Shown one piece after another: positions 1 through 10,755 of a stretch of DNA of 64,000 nt (positions are counted from its first letter, which is position 1; the number at the start of each line of letters is the position of its first letter). The stretch comes from Nymphaea colorata (lineage: Eukaryota > Streptophyta > Magnoliopsida > Nymphaeales > Nymphaeaceae): assembly GCF_008831285.2 (NCBI RefSeq), contig NC_045141.1, positions 22,782,742-22,846,741 on the forward strand, read 5' to 3'. Under the pieces are notes generated by a model. That model was given only the letters and a program-made list of their open reading frames with translations. It ran no database searches and was not told the DNA's origin. The translations under genes and the position numbers were made by a program.

Positions 1-258
1 CTTCCCTGTTTGTGCTGCCTCTTCAAGAAGAAGCCGAAGTCGAAGATGGTCTTCTTCCGTAGTCTCCTGCCCCGTCTCCAAACACTGAGACATCCGCCGT
101 TTCGTGCTTCTCTGCACTATTCAGATTTCGCCAGGATGAAAGGGAAGGTCGCTCCGTTGCAGGTGAGTTTGTAGCTTCTGATTTTAGGATGCTATATCTG
201 TGAGACATTTCAGTATATTGGTAATTGTGTTTTCAGGAAAGGAAAATGGTCGATAGGA
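1..258. other. Unassigned sequence, no gene recognised
   Basis: The sequence is moderately GC-rich at the left edge and becomes AT-rich. Short open frames exist on both strands but none resembles a known protein. A first exon of a gene lying to the left cannot be excluded. Confidence 0.3.
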
Positions 259-635
259 TCAAGCTATGGGTGAAAGGGGGAGAGGGAGGAAATTGGTGAA
301 GGGGAAAGGGAGAACGAAGGGGAAAGAGGAAGAAGGGGAAATGGCATCGTCTTTCTTCCGCTCCCTTCTTCCTCCTCCTCCTCCTCTCTTCCCTTCCCTT
401 CTTCCTTCTCCTCCCTTCCCTCGCTCGCTTCTTCCTCCTCTTTGCTTCCCTTCTTCCTCCTTTTCCTCACTATTTCCATCAAACAATGAAATCTTTTTCC
501 AGAAAAATAATTCTTCTGTAACAAACAAAACATGGTTTTAGAAAAATTGAATTTTATTTTCGATTCTTCAATTCCAAAAATAAATTTTCGGAAATTTATT
601 TCTGATTCCACTTTTCCACCCATCAAACGGCCCCT
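259..635. repeat. Purine/pyrimidine-biased low-complexity block with MITE-like right edge
   Basis: The first half is almost pure purine (GGGGAAAGGGAG-like) and then switches to an almost pure pyrimidine run of C/T triplets around 350-470. The right edge (about 618-633) reads as the complement of GGGGCCGTTTGATG, a wording common at the ends of plant miniature transposons. No matching left end was found, so the element call is tentative. The block abuts the truncated TRIM copy that starts near 636. Confidence 0.35.
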
Positions 636-1206
636 TAGTGAAAAGAATATTTTCATTGTTGGTTTTTATTTGTTTTACTTCTTTTTTATTTTTTAACTTG
701 GTATTAGAGCAAGATGCTTGATGATGAACAATGAAACCCATAGGTGGCCTGCAAATGACCAAATACATCATTGCGTTCTCCACCAACTCGATTATGTGAA
801 GAAAATCTTGAAGAATAAAACTTAGGTTTTCTGAATCGCTTCTACTACCTTCACAAAAAAACTTCATGAAGCAAATTTGGGCTCGCCGAATCACTGCCAA
901 AGAAATGGCATGATAACATTTTGTAAAGTTTGCAGCAAACTTGGACTTTTAGATTCATCATCCAGTTTGAGAGATGATGTTAAGGTTGAAAGACAACCAT
1001 TCTGGAGAGATTCAAGGAAAGAATCCCAACAAGATCAATCAAAATTAACGATAACAGAAAAAGAAAATCTTTCCACAAAAATCAGATTTAGTTTCTCATG
1101 TTTATTGAACTTCAACTCTTTAAGATTGTTTTATGCATTATGTAACCAAAGCTCATGGTGGCCTTTTATAGTGAAAAATCTTGCACGTTTAGTGAAAAGA
1201 CATTAA
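636..1206 (+). mobile_element. TRIM-like non-autonomous LTR retrotransposon, 5' truncated
   Basis: At 699-711 TGGTATTAGAGCA is close to TGGTATCAGAGC, the plant primer-binding site for initiator methionine tRNA. It is followed by only about 270 bp of non-coding internal DNA. A purine-rich tract (GTTTGAGAGATGA, near 965) comes next, then a second terminal repeat starting TGTTAAGG at 978. The remaining 5' terminal repeat (636 to about 696) is cut short compared with the second copy. A tiny internal region holding only primer site and polypurine tract defines TRIM elements. Confidence 0.6.
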
Positions 1207-2690
1207 ATCCACTTGTACAACCCACCATTTGAGACAACTGTTGGGAAATTGAATTTGTTGAATGTCACAGACTTGCTATTCACAAGCAATCATTTGTGAC
1301 CATGCGTTTTGTTGATCCATAATCCTGGAGGATGAGTAGATAATGATTATCAAAGAGTTAAAGAAATAAAAATTGTAGTTGAAAAACCAAATGTCTCTTC
1401 ATACAAAAACATAACAAGTAAAGTGCTGATTTCTTAGAAACCTCAATTATCCAAATCATGGAAGACCGTTCTCTAGGAAATAAGAAAGAGAAACAGATAG
1501 CTACCTTGTAAAAAATTAATCCATAAGGTTTATTGATGATAAAGAGACTGTAGGTAGCAGCCATGAGCTTAACTTGGAAACTAATGGAAAGTCAATCAAC
1601 TTATCAAGTCAACAATGTAAGAATTTTCATGCAGGCCAAGGATCAAATAAAGAAGAAATGTCAATGCACATAGTAGATGCAAGTCTAACCACTCAATTTT
1701 TTTCATATCCATCATAACTGGAGATGATATGTTGAAAGCTCTATAGATATTCAAAACACTCAAGTATGTGTTATCTTTGCATGTCACTCTTATGATATGC
1801 AGAGAACAAAAGAACAAACGGTAGTTCCATTTTTTTAACCACTCTCATATCACATTAACAAAATGTCAAGTAGTGTTGACATCGGCTTGGATCAGGCTCT
1901 AGCCAGCCTAGAAGCCCATGCCATGGCCGAACCCGAGGCCTGATCATCAAGATCCAAACCCAAGTCCAGCTTGACTCGATTCAATTTTAATGAAGAAAAT
2001 AAAATGTTCATGTTTAATATAGAAATACAGTATTTGTAAATGAAAATGAATGAAAATATAAATATAATTTCATATTATATATGTTATCAGGGCCTAAGCT
2101 CAGCCAACCATACTCTACCTCAAGAAGTTCAATTCATATACTTATTTTTAATATAATATGGTATTCATGGATCTTGCGCATTTGTCCTTTCATGCCTCTA
2201 AATTTACAGTTGAAACACTTATATGCTAAAATCCACTTTGTTTGCATTGTTTAGTTTCAGTATCCTTTCGATTTGACAGCAAATATGATCATTTAAATAT
2301 CTTCAGTTGTCTAAATTTTCCATGCATTCGCATTATGACTTGTAATGGAAGACTAGCAATCAAATAAATCAATACGAACCACTGCAGTTGTTATTTCACC
2401 TTTTTGCTAAATTAGAATCCAGATTTTATTCAAATGGAGACGTGTTTGATCCTTCAACTTTCATGCTAGACAGTGGCAAAGCTGATCTTCTGTTCCAATT
2501 AGAATCTAGAGTTTGTTCAAATGGAGACGCTGCAATATCCAGCAGTTGGAAAGCAAACAGACCAGTAAGCATTCTCATGGCATTCTGCGATAAAAAATGG
2601 GCACTACTTATGTGCAATACTCTAATTGACGAGTGTCTCAGTTTTTTATCCAAGTCTCACACCATAAGTGCAAAAACAAAATGGCTGATA
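636..2690 (+). mobile_element. Inverted segmental repeat, copy 1
   Basis: This roughly 2.05-kb block is repeated in reverse orientation at about 25340-27900. Landmarks occur in the same order in both copies: the primer-binding-site-like segment near 699, a shared phrase GACATCGGCTTGGATCAGG near 1878, and the stretch TCTAATTGACGAGTGTCTC near 2621. The copies differ by substitutions and small indels, so the duplication is not recent. The internal open frames are short and unrecognised. Confidence 0.7.
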
Positions 2691-2699
2691 TGTTAAAGT

Positions 2700-3295
2700 A
2701 CCATTATGCACTCTAGCCTAATAAATATTATGTTAAGAATATTTTAGTAAAAAAACATATATTAAGTTTATCGTTTTGGGATTAATAATGTTCTTAATTA
2801 TGAAAATTATAAGAAATGGATGGCTCTTGTAACATCGAAGTTCTATGGGTATAAAATTCAAAATTTTTCATAAAACCAACTTGAATTAAATTACCTTTAG
2901 TTTAATTAGTATTTACAAAGTTCACTTTTTGTGTAAAACATTTTTTGGAAAAAAGTTTAGAGATCTGGTTTCTGTTATGTGTGATTTTGTCTGCCTGCTA
3001 TGCTCAATCCTTTACGGAAGGAGATCCGATTGAGCCGAAAAAATAGTTGGTGGAACATTGCACAGTTAGCACACACAGTGACAGGAGGAATAATTCACAT
3101 TTTCATAATAAGGCTTACCTGCCTTCCTTTCCTTTGCGTATGGGCATAACGTGTTAGAGGTCTTACTTTTTTGGATGCCATCGATGATTAAATTTTCGCT
3201 GCCAATCACTGATTAAATTTTCGCTGCCAATCACTGCGCAGAGGCGTGCAGTTAATGGCTACTGTATCGCGAGATTGGCATGATTTTTTTACAGT
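2700..3295. other. Intergenic DNA with a 25-bp tandem repeat
   Basis: No gene is recognisable. A 25-bp unit beginning GATTAAATTTTCGCTGCC is present twice head to tail at 3186-3210 and 3211-3235. The rest is AT-rich. Confidence 0.4.
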
Positions 3296-3505
3296 CCCTC
3301 CGCAAATACCTCTGCAGATTCGCCGTTGAAGGAACAGAAAAGCGGTACGCCGATCTCCTCCTCTTCCTCTTTCCCAACTTTCAAGCTTTTGTGTGTTTTG
3401 CATGATCTTTCTACGTACGCCTTTTGAGAGCAGGCAGATTCATTAATCCTTTTGAGATTGCTTAAAGATTTTTCAGTATCGCAGGCTTCGTGAATATGGG
3501 TGTTT
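3296..3505 (+). repeat. Outer inverted-repeat arm, left
   Basis: This segment is the reverse complement of about 6150-6255. Shared blocks are CGCAAATACCTCTGC, CGGTACGCCGATCTCC, TTTTGAGATTGCTT and GCAGGCTTCGTGAA. The left arm carries about 100 extra bases between the second and third block. The two arms enclose the TBCD-derived palindrome, which suggests one composite foldback structure of about 3 kb. Confidence 0.65.
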
Positions 3506-3567
3506 GTTCTTTCTGTTTGTTTTCCCTTATACATCTTCTCATCAGATTTCTTAAAAAAACAAAAGAA

Positions 3568-3568
<1 letters not shown>

Positions 3569-3638
<70 letters not shown>
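3569..3638. repeat. Compound (TC)n(TA)n microsatellite
   Basis: About 12 TC units run directly into about 22 TA units with one interruption. Confidence 0.95.
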
Positions 3639-3639
<1 letters not shown>

Positions 3640-3642
<3 letters not shown>

Positions 3643-4470
3643 AAAGAGGGAAATAAAAATTTAACAGTGAATACTCTCAGATTCTTCGCAACAAACAATT
3701 CATCTAACCAATGCCATCTGATTCATAATTTAAAAGTCAACACATTTGCTTCGAGACTCTAGCGACTTAAAAAGTCGATCTACGGGATGTGGTGACCGAC
3801 CAATTCTCTTTTAGTATCGTAGTCCTAAGTTGGGGATCTTCCATTCAAAATAAAATGTCAAGCTTTATTATATTAATTAGTATCATTAAATAAATAAAAC
3901 GGGGATTGTACAGTGCTATTTTTGCAATGTATTCTCAAGTCATATCACACTAGCATGACAAACATGTATTTTTACCTCTCAACATTTTAAAATCTAGTTT
4001 GTACAGTGCTATTTTTTAGTCAAATAACACTTACAAGAAGTGGATATCATATAGCCAGATGCAAGTGCTTTGCATATTAGCCCCCAGTTATGGCGTACCC
4101 ACTGAATCCACATCTCTCTCATTGCAAGCTGCTTCGGCATCAAAATACAATGGGCTCCATCAAATATCCAAGTCCTGCTTACACTTTTATCCCTGTAAAT
4201 GTGGAGGTCGTGCTTCGTTTCAATTCTATTGAAAACGATTTTTTTTTTAACAAATGGAAAAAACAGGAGAAAGTAGACAAGATTCACTAGTGACAGTTTT
4301 TCCCATGTTTGGTTAAAATGGCATAAAGCCATAAACCAACAAAACGGAGAAGAAACTTTGATTGTAAAGCGTTCACTCTTTCTTAAAAGCAAGACTTAAA
4401 ATATAAACAAAAGAAGCTCATGAATCCCAAAAGAATAAATAAAGATGGGGAAGGAGATCAAGCAGAGAAA
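3640..4470. other. Intergenic DNA, no gene recognised
   Basis: This is AT-rich sequence without a convincing coding frame. At 4445-4470 a 26-bp piece (GGGGAAGGAGATCAAGCAGA inside) repeats, in opposite orientation, a piece of the palindrome arm at about 4672-4698. It therefore forms a small extra inverted repeat at the palindrome's left edge. Confidence 0.4.
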
Positions 4471-4709
4471 GGATTTTCCCATCCATTTGGCGTTGGGTTA
4501 GAGATCGTTTACAAAGGGCATTTATTTTCAATTTTATACTTATGAACTTGTGTTGAGAGCAAATTTATTTACTACTTGTCGACGATCTACTACTTTGTTG
4601 AAAATTAAATGCTATGTATGTACATGAATCCTTCAGTAAAGTTTGGGGCTGAATCACATGATTGTGGATGACTTTCTCTGCTTAATCTCCTTCCCCATGA
4701 AAATCTTAT

Positions 4710-5112
4710 CTAGCTGCTCTTGTGAAATATGAACCGAGTTATTTTGGTGAATTTGTTCTGGAAAAGTTAATTCCTTGTACTCTTTCAGCCGATCTGTGTT
4801 TGCGGCATGGTGCTACGTTGGCTATTGCAGAAATTGTTTTGGCCCTTCATCATTGTGGCTTTGTATTTTCAATTGGTTAGTCTTTTTACTTGTATATTTT
4901 ATCTTGTTGGTACTTTCTATGTTAGCGCTTTTAAATTTGCATTCCCTGCTGGATGACCTTATTTGTGTTTTGTCAATCAGGAAAAACAATTTTTTAGTAT
5001 TGTGGCAGTTTGTTTCTCTGAAAGCATCGCATAAGTAATGGCCTGATAAATAGGCATTTGAATTTTCTTATCCTCACATTTCAAGAAAATTGTGTATATT
5101 TGTAAATCATGT
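4710..5112 (+). pseudogene. TBCD exon-intron fragment (left palindrome arm)
   Basis: The frame reads [20 protein letters not shown], then [20 protein letters not shown], then HHCGFVFSI. This is the tubulin-folding cofactor D exon encoded on the minus strand at 54589-54787. The 5' splice site and about 240 bp of the next intron follow, so the copy derives from DNA or unspliced RNA and not from spliced mRNA. It begins inside the exon at CTAGCTGCTC and lacks the first 11 codons and the upstream acceptor. It cannot encode a working protein. Differences from the parent include HH for HQ and a V-to-I change. Confidence 0.92.
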
Positions 5113-5168
5113 TAAGTTCATGTTAAAAAATGTTTCAAACAAAATGTAATATATACATTTTGCCATGA

Positions 5169-5564
5169 TACATGATTTACAAATATACACAATTTTCTTG
5201 AAATGTGAGGATAAGAAAAATCAAAGGCCTATTTATCAGGCCATTACTTTTGCCATGCTTTTAGAGAAACAAACTGCCACAATACTAAAAAATTGCTTTT
5301 CCTGATTGACAAAACACAAATAAGGTCATCCAGCAGTGAATGCAAACGCTAACATAAAAAGTACCAACAATATAAAATACACAAGTAAAAAGACTAACCA
5401 ATTGAAAATACAAAGCTACAATGATGAAGGGCCAAAACAATTTCTACAATAGCCAACGTAGCACCATGCCGCAAACACAGATCGGCTGAAAGAGTACAAG
5501 GAATTAACTTTTCCAGAACAAATTCACCAAAATAACTCTGTTCATATTTCAAAAGAGCAGCTAG
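5169..5564 (-). pseudogene. TBCD exon-intron fragment (right palindrome arm)
   Basis: This is the same TBCD piece in the opposite orientation, with exactly the same outer breakpoint (CTAG at 5561-5564) as the left arm. Its inner breakpoint falls where the parental sequence reads TACATGATTT (54350). It shares with the left arm substitutions absent from the parental exon, so the arms arose by inverted duplication of one captured piece. Confidence 0.92.
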
Positions 5565-5784
5565 ATAAGATTTTCATGGGGAAGGAGATCAAGCAGAGAA
5601 AGTCATCCACAATCATGTGATTCAGCCCCAAACTTTACTGAAGGATTCATGTACATACATAGCATTTAATTTTCAACAAAGTAGTAAATAAATTTGCTCT
5701 CAACATAAGTTCATAAGTATAAAATTGAAAGTAAATGCCCTTTAAAAATGATCTCTAACCCAAGCCAAATGGATGTGAAAATCC

Positions 5785-6149
5785 ATGCAACGTTGAGAGT
5801 CACGTTCATGGAAATGTCTTCGTCCAAGCCCAAGTCTCTCCGCCACCTGCAAACACCCAAAACAATGGAATCATGGTTTAGCCACAAAGATGCAAACCAG
5901 CAACAATTTTAAACATAAGACATTAATCAATGGTGGATTGTACCCGGAGAACTCCCTGAGCGTCTTCTTTGCACCATGTTGAAGTCCAACCTAGCCAAAT
6001 CATGATGCACTTGCAATCTGAAGTCCGTTCTCTCGAATTTTTCAATATTATCATCAAACTTCACCCTACCAAACCTTCTCTGAAATGAAATGAAATCTGC
6101 CGCCGTAACTGTTCCATTCTGGCAGATTTCATTTCAGTACCATCAATAC
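5785..6149. other. Unassigned DNA between palindrome and outer arm
   Basis: No recognisable gene. The stretch is unique within the window as far as can be seen. Confidence 0.3.
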
Positions 6150-6255
6150 GTTTGCAATTTCACGAAGCCTGCCGTACTGAAAAATCTCAAAAGCAATCTC
6201 AAAAGGAGATCGGCGTACCGTTTTTTCGTAGAGGTATTTGCAGGGTCGTCTCCTT
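6150..6255 (-). repeat. Outer inverted-repeat arm, right
   Basis: This is the reverse complement of 3296-3505 with about 100 bases fewer. It contains GGAGATCGGCGTACCG and GAGGTATTTGCAGGG. Similarity stops at about 6255, where a GC-rich stretch follows. Confidence 0.65.
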
Positions 6256-6299
6256 TTCCCGCCGGCCGTCCTTCTGTAGAGCTCTCAACTCTCAGTCTA

Positions 6300-8365
6300 A
6301 GTTAATAGGTTCAATTACTTAAAGTTATAGTATTACGTAACATAACATTCTTCCTTTTTACATAAATAGAATGTCTTTAACTTAAGAATTTATGATACTT
6401 GTTCGCCACTCAAAAACTGTTCTTTTAGAACACCATTTTACCTACACCATTTTACGTTAGCGAGAATGACAATTGCCACATTTTAACCCCTGTTGATAGA
6501 CGAATATGAAGAAGGAGCAAGCGCCGCTTAGCTCGGCGTAAGCTATGACTTCTAACAAGATCAATAAATTCGGTTTCAGCTTCTTCAGCTCACTAACCAG
6601 CTTCCAGCAACACTACCGCAAGGTCTCCTCCAACAAGAACAGGGCAGTCACCAGAATATGAAAAGATTAAGCATAAAAATTTCTTAGGTGGAGAAGCATC
6701 ACTAGAACATATGTAAAACCGCATCAGTAAAAAGTGAATGGGGTGAGGCAAGCGCCGTTAAACGCCGGTGTAAGGGCGCTGCCAAGGCAGCTCCTGCTCC
6801 TCGCTCCTCCTCTGCAACAGCTAGCAGCGGGCAGGCATGCTGCCAAGGCAGCTCCTGCTCCTCGCTCCTCCTCTGCAACAGCTAGCAGCCGACAGAAAAT
6901 GCCTCTGCATGACAACAAGAACTCAAACCAAGAATAATATCAGCAAATCAAAGGAAAAGTGGCTGAAATCGTACCGGATGTTCAGGTGATAGTGTGACAA
7001 AATGGCGCGCAAGCAAGGATCCCCCTTGCAAGTCTGGTTCCAGCAACGGTCAGGATAGCGCTCCACTCGCGGATTTTTAGAAAATCACAGAGCCTTCCAA
7101 AATTCCTCAAATTTGGTCAGGAGGTAGCTGTCACCCTTGGGAGTGGATGCCCAAAGTCCCAGCTCCAGGATAACTCCACACGAAAATAGCGTGAAGACTC
7201 CAACTCCAGCTGCGTCCCAGCACAGCAACACTCACTTTCTCTATCAGCCGCTCCAGGGACCTTTGCTCATTCAAAATCGATAACTTCTTGTAGATTGGTT
7301 CAAAATTCATGAAACTTTGACCAAAAAATAGAAGACATCTGTAGGAATCCAACGCCTCCAAGCTTGTTGTCACGGTCATTCCCAATCAAAAACTCGTTAA
7401 GCCCAGAGTGACACCTTCTCTGTTCAACCGCAGCTTGTACTCAGTTCCAGGAATCAGCTCAGAGTAGTCGGCACTCAAAAATTCTCTGCGCCCTGCTGTC
7501 TGCACCAAAAATTCTGAAATTTGGTGGGCAGAAAGGCAAGAGGAAGACGATTTCAACGGATATCTTCTCGACCCAAATGGCTGCCTGAGAAAGCAGCGCC
7601 GGTGCTTCAAAGTTGATGAAGTTTCTGGTTTTTCTGCCGACTGAGAAAGGAAGAACAGTGAAGAATCAGGTGGTCTCCCGACCGGACACCTGCTGTAAAT
7701 ACAGGGACACGACGACACGTTGTCGCACCCATTGTAAATAACCCGACGCGTGTGAAGCGGGACTCGTCGATATTGACGACGCGTGTGGAGCGAGAGTCTT
7801 GGCGGGATTCGACGAGCATCGAGAACGCGGTGGCACGCGACTCCATGGGACGCGCGAATCTCGGCGACCTGAGGCTATTTCGGACACGTTGCACAGGATT
7901 CTGCTGGAGACCGAAGAACATGGCGCCGGTTTCTTCGAATGTCGCCGAAGTTCTTCTTCGACGCCGGAAAAACGCCCCAGTGAACTTCAAAATTCGATTA
8001 TGATCTCGTTTGTTGGCCAAATCAGGCATTCGTGGGCCCGATTTCCTCGGGAATTCGTCAGGAATCTTCTGGTTTGATCATCAACACGTTTTGGATTAAT
8101 GATTTGACGGATTCGATGCCGAAATGATCAATGGTCGCAGGAAAATGGGAAAGAACAGCGTCTGTTAAACCGCATCTCTTCAAAAATCGATTCCTCGCAA
8201 ACCACAGCCTGAAAAATTCTGAAAATTTTTTGGAAGGTGCTTGAGACGTACTTGAATCCAATGATCTACTGCTCGACCGGTGAAACCTTCCAGAAAATCA
8301 GCGCCGATAACTTGGAGAAGCCAATGTATGTCGTCTCCAACTTCGATTCGCCGCCATGAGCATCC
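6300..8365 (-). mobile_element. Probable non-coding internal region of an LTR retroelement
   Basis: This stretch lies downstream, on the minus strand, of the LTR at 8380-10337 and its primer-binding site at 8366-8377, where gag-pol is expected. No Gag, protease, integrase or reverse transcriptase motif was found in the open frames on either strand (longest about 140 codons at 7607-8029). That fits a LARD-type derivative with long LTRs and a non-coding interior. The lower boundary is not defined. The part nearest 6300-6700 may be unrelated. Confidence 0.4.
6779..6899. repeat. 61-bp tandem duplication
   Basis: A 61-bp GC-rich unit starting CTGCCAAGGCAGCTCC is present twice, at about 6779 and 6840. 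The copies are nearly identical, so the duplication is probably recent. Confidence 0.85.
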
Positions 8366-8377
8366 GCTCTGATACCA
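8366..8377 (-). promoter_or_regulatory. Retrotransposon primer-binding site (initiator Met tRNA type)
   Basis: On the minus strand this reads TGGTATCAGAGC, the standard plant LTR-retrotransposon primer-binding site. It lies two bases from the LTR edge (TGAAGG on the plus strand at 8380) and fixes both the LTR boundary and the minus-strand orientation of the element. Confidence 0.85.
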
Positions 8378-8379
8378 AC

Positions 8380-10337
8380 TGAAGGAACCCCACCTCCGAG
8401 TGCTGCCGAAGGCGGCCGAGGTGCGGTCACTAACCCAAGATCACGCTCATCAATGGGGCGTAATGGATTGAAGGGAGCTGGTTATGTGGAAGAGGCTCGT
8501 TGAAGGAGTAGAATCGCAGGCTTCTCTCGTTTCTCCATTGTGAACAAAGGGCAACTTCGCAGATCTCCAGAATCACGCTCGCAACTCCGTTCATGCGATC
8601 TATAGCTCGTTGGAACCGCGTGTAAGTTAGGAATCCAATGAGCCCTTTCTCACCTCTATCCAACACAGGAGGCCGAAGTTATGCTCTGCTGATCAGACAG
8701 ATGTCCTCTGGTGTAGCAGTGGCAATGTCGCAGAAAAGGGGCAACGTGGATCATCTACAGCACTGCTCGGATCCACTCGCCCTGGGGTTCGTTGGAACCG
8801 TAGATGAGTCAGGAAGACGATGGGCTAATCTGTGCAGCGATCCGACACCGGAATAGGTATCTATAGCTCTGAGAGCAGAGTTTTGTCCGGTGGTGATAGA
8901 GAACGCAGTTCCCTATTGCGGATGAACTGTGATCGACGAACCAAGAGGGTAAAATGGATGGGATTTGGAGATAGAGCACTGGGGAATGATGGCGACTGCA
9001 GTGGAATAGATCGTCGCCGAAATACGCTGGAGGTGTAGGCGGAAGGCAATGGAACAGTGAATGGAAGGGCTGGCCTACGTTCTGCGGAAGAAGAGGGACA
9101 GGCAATCAAATTAGGTCCAGCCGGGGGTATCTCCTCCGGCAAACTCCCCGGTAAGAGTTCACCCAAAGGGTAGGGTCATGAAGTGTTCTAAGGACAGAGA
9201 TCACCGGAAACGCACCACGTTGCTGGAGAACAAAGCCCTATCTGCCGATGAAGAAAACAGCCATCGCACCCACGTGGCTGCTCCAATCATCGGATTTGCA
9301 AAGTTTTCTTCTAAGAAAAAGATGGAATACCATGGTGGCCATTTGATCAAACTCGCCAGGCAATTTGGGTGCCGGAAACCCTTCTGGAAATTGCGTCAGA
9401 ACATGAAGAAGGAGAAGAAGAGAGACTCGGTTTGATATGCTTATAGAATCGGGTCGGTGCCCAAAAACCCGCTCGAATCCATTAAGAAACTCGGTTCAGC
9501 GGTAGACTCAGCAAAAGTGGATCTGGGTCCCTCCAAGCCCCACAAAACGATCCACAGTCCCAATCAGAATTCTTTTACCGCTTGGTCGGGGTTATAGACT
9601 CGCGGATCCAACCCTCTGGTACAATCCGAACCCGTATCCGGTACCCAACACCCGCCGTGTCCCGCTGGAGCTCTCTCGGCGTGTCTCGCTTTACCGAGGC
9701 GCGTGTCTCACCTCGGCTCTCCATTGCGTCCCGTGCGTGTCTCTAATCTCGCGTCCCTTCCTGATCGGCGTATCCCTCCATACATCCTTATGTGTCCCGT
9801 TTCTGATCTCGCCAGAAGTGTCCGGGTTGTATCCCACTCAAATGTCCTCAGTATCTTGGCGTGTTCCACATCACCTGATGTCGGGTCCCGTCCTGCCTGG
9901 TGGTGTCGAGACACGCTCCAAAGCCTACCGGTTCCTCTTGTGGTCGCGTGCAACCTCAGCGTCTTCGGTTGGGATGGAGTTACCCTCCCTATGCCAAACA
10001 GGGCACCCTTCAGCAGATGCCCCGACCGTGGTGTCTCCTTACAGCTTCTCCAAAACCCTCTCGAGTAACCTCCCTTACAGGCGGGTGGTCTTCCAGAAAT
10101 AATAGAATGGCATCCTCTACCTCGGCTTAGTGCTAGATAACCTCCCTTAATCGAGTCGAAGCTAATTTCGCCTATGGCCTGCCTTGCCATCGAGATGCCC
10201 TGGTTGTGCTTACCCACCCTAATTGTTTCTATTGTCACAAAAGACATGTACGGGTATAATACGGCAAGAAAAAAAAACAAGTATAATACAGCGAAGAAAA
10301 AAATCTTGAAAATAAAATAGGAAAAAGACCGCGAATC
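8380..10337 (-). mobile_element. LTR of a large retrotransposon, copy A
   Basis: This about 1.96-kb LTR is repeated in direct orientation at 10756-12740 with high identity. On the minus strand it starts near TGATTCGCGG and ends in CCTTCA just before the primer-binding site, giving the usual TG...CA ends. The long open frames inside it (for example 9708-10346 minus, and overlapping frames near 9700-10100 plus) occur in equivalent but altered form in copy B and match no protein family I know. I take them as chance frames in a GC-rich LTR. Confidence 0.85.
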
Positions 10338-10340
10338 ACG

Positions 10341-10721
10341 TATCATGGCAAAATGTATATATTACATTTTGTTTGAAACATTTTTTAACATGAACTTAAC
10401 ATGACTTACAAATATACACAATTTTCTTGAAATGTGAGGATAAGAAAATTCAAATGCCTATTTATCAGGCCATTACTTATGCGATGCTTTCAGAAAAACA
10501 AACTGCCACAATACTAAAAAATTGTTTTTCCTGATTGACAAAACACAAATAAGGTCATCCAGCAGGGAATGCAAATTTAAAAGCGCTAACATAGAAAGTA
10601 CCAACAAGATAAAATACACAAGTAAAAAGACTAACCAATTGAAAATACAAAGCCACAATGATGAAGGGCCAAAACAATTTCTGCAATAGCCAACGTAGCA
10701 TCATGCCGCAAACACAGATCG
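10341..10721 (-). pseudogene. Third TBCD fragment, between two LTRs
   Basis: This corresponds to about 4790-5170 of the palindrome in reverse, including the palindrome loop. It therefore came from the palindrome (or its precursor) and not directly from the parent gene. It encodes the end of the same exon ([27 protein letters not shown]) plus the following intron. The distal junction at AGATCG joins retroelement sequence ATTCGCCGCC, with TCG shared by both sides. It lies within a few bases of the end of LTR A and about 20 bp from the primer-binding site of LTR B. Confidence 0.9.
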
Positions 10722-10741
10722 ATTCGCCGCCATGAGCATCC

Positions 10742-10753
10742 GCTCTGATACCA
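10742..10753 (-). promoter_or_regulatory. Retrotransposon primer-binding site of LTR B
   Basis: It reads TGGTATCAGAGC on the minus strand, two bases from LTR B. Only about 20 bp of the internal region survive beyond it before the TBCD fragment begins. Confidence 0.85.
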
Positions 10754-10755
10754 AC

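Larger units (their letters stand above)
4471..5784. repeat. 1.3-kb near-perfect palindrome containing TBCD gene fragments
   Basis: The left arm (4471-5112) and right arm (5169-5784) are reverse complements with few differences, separated by a loop of about 56 bases. Each arm has an outer part of about 220-240 bp of unknown origin and an inner part of about 400 bp matching an exon plus the following intron of the TBCD gene (parent 54350-54754). The left arm has a small extra insertion near 4580. Transcription across it would give a hairpin with a stem of about 600 bp. No promoter was identified. Confidence 0.9.

Noticed and set aside
264-656. Open frames on both strands encoding Glu/Lys/Arg-rich or Pro/Ser-rich proteins
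   Set aside because: They arise from purine/pyrimidine low-complexity DNA and have no domain similarity.
3569-3638. Tandem TC/TA repeats considered as a CRISPR-like array
   Set aside because: A simple microsatellite in a eukaryotic genome; there are no spacers.
4775-5038. 87-codon open frame within the palindrome ([16 protein letters not shown]...)
   Set aside because: It is an out-of-frame reading of the captured TBCD exon and intron. The same happens at 10473-10658 and 54426-54668.
9708-10346. 212-codon minus-strand open frame
   Set aside because: It lies wholly within an LTR. The corresponding frame in the second LTR (12064-12653) is interrupted, and no known family is recognisable.
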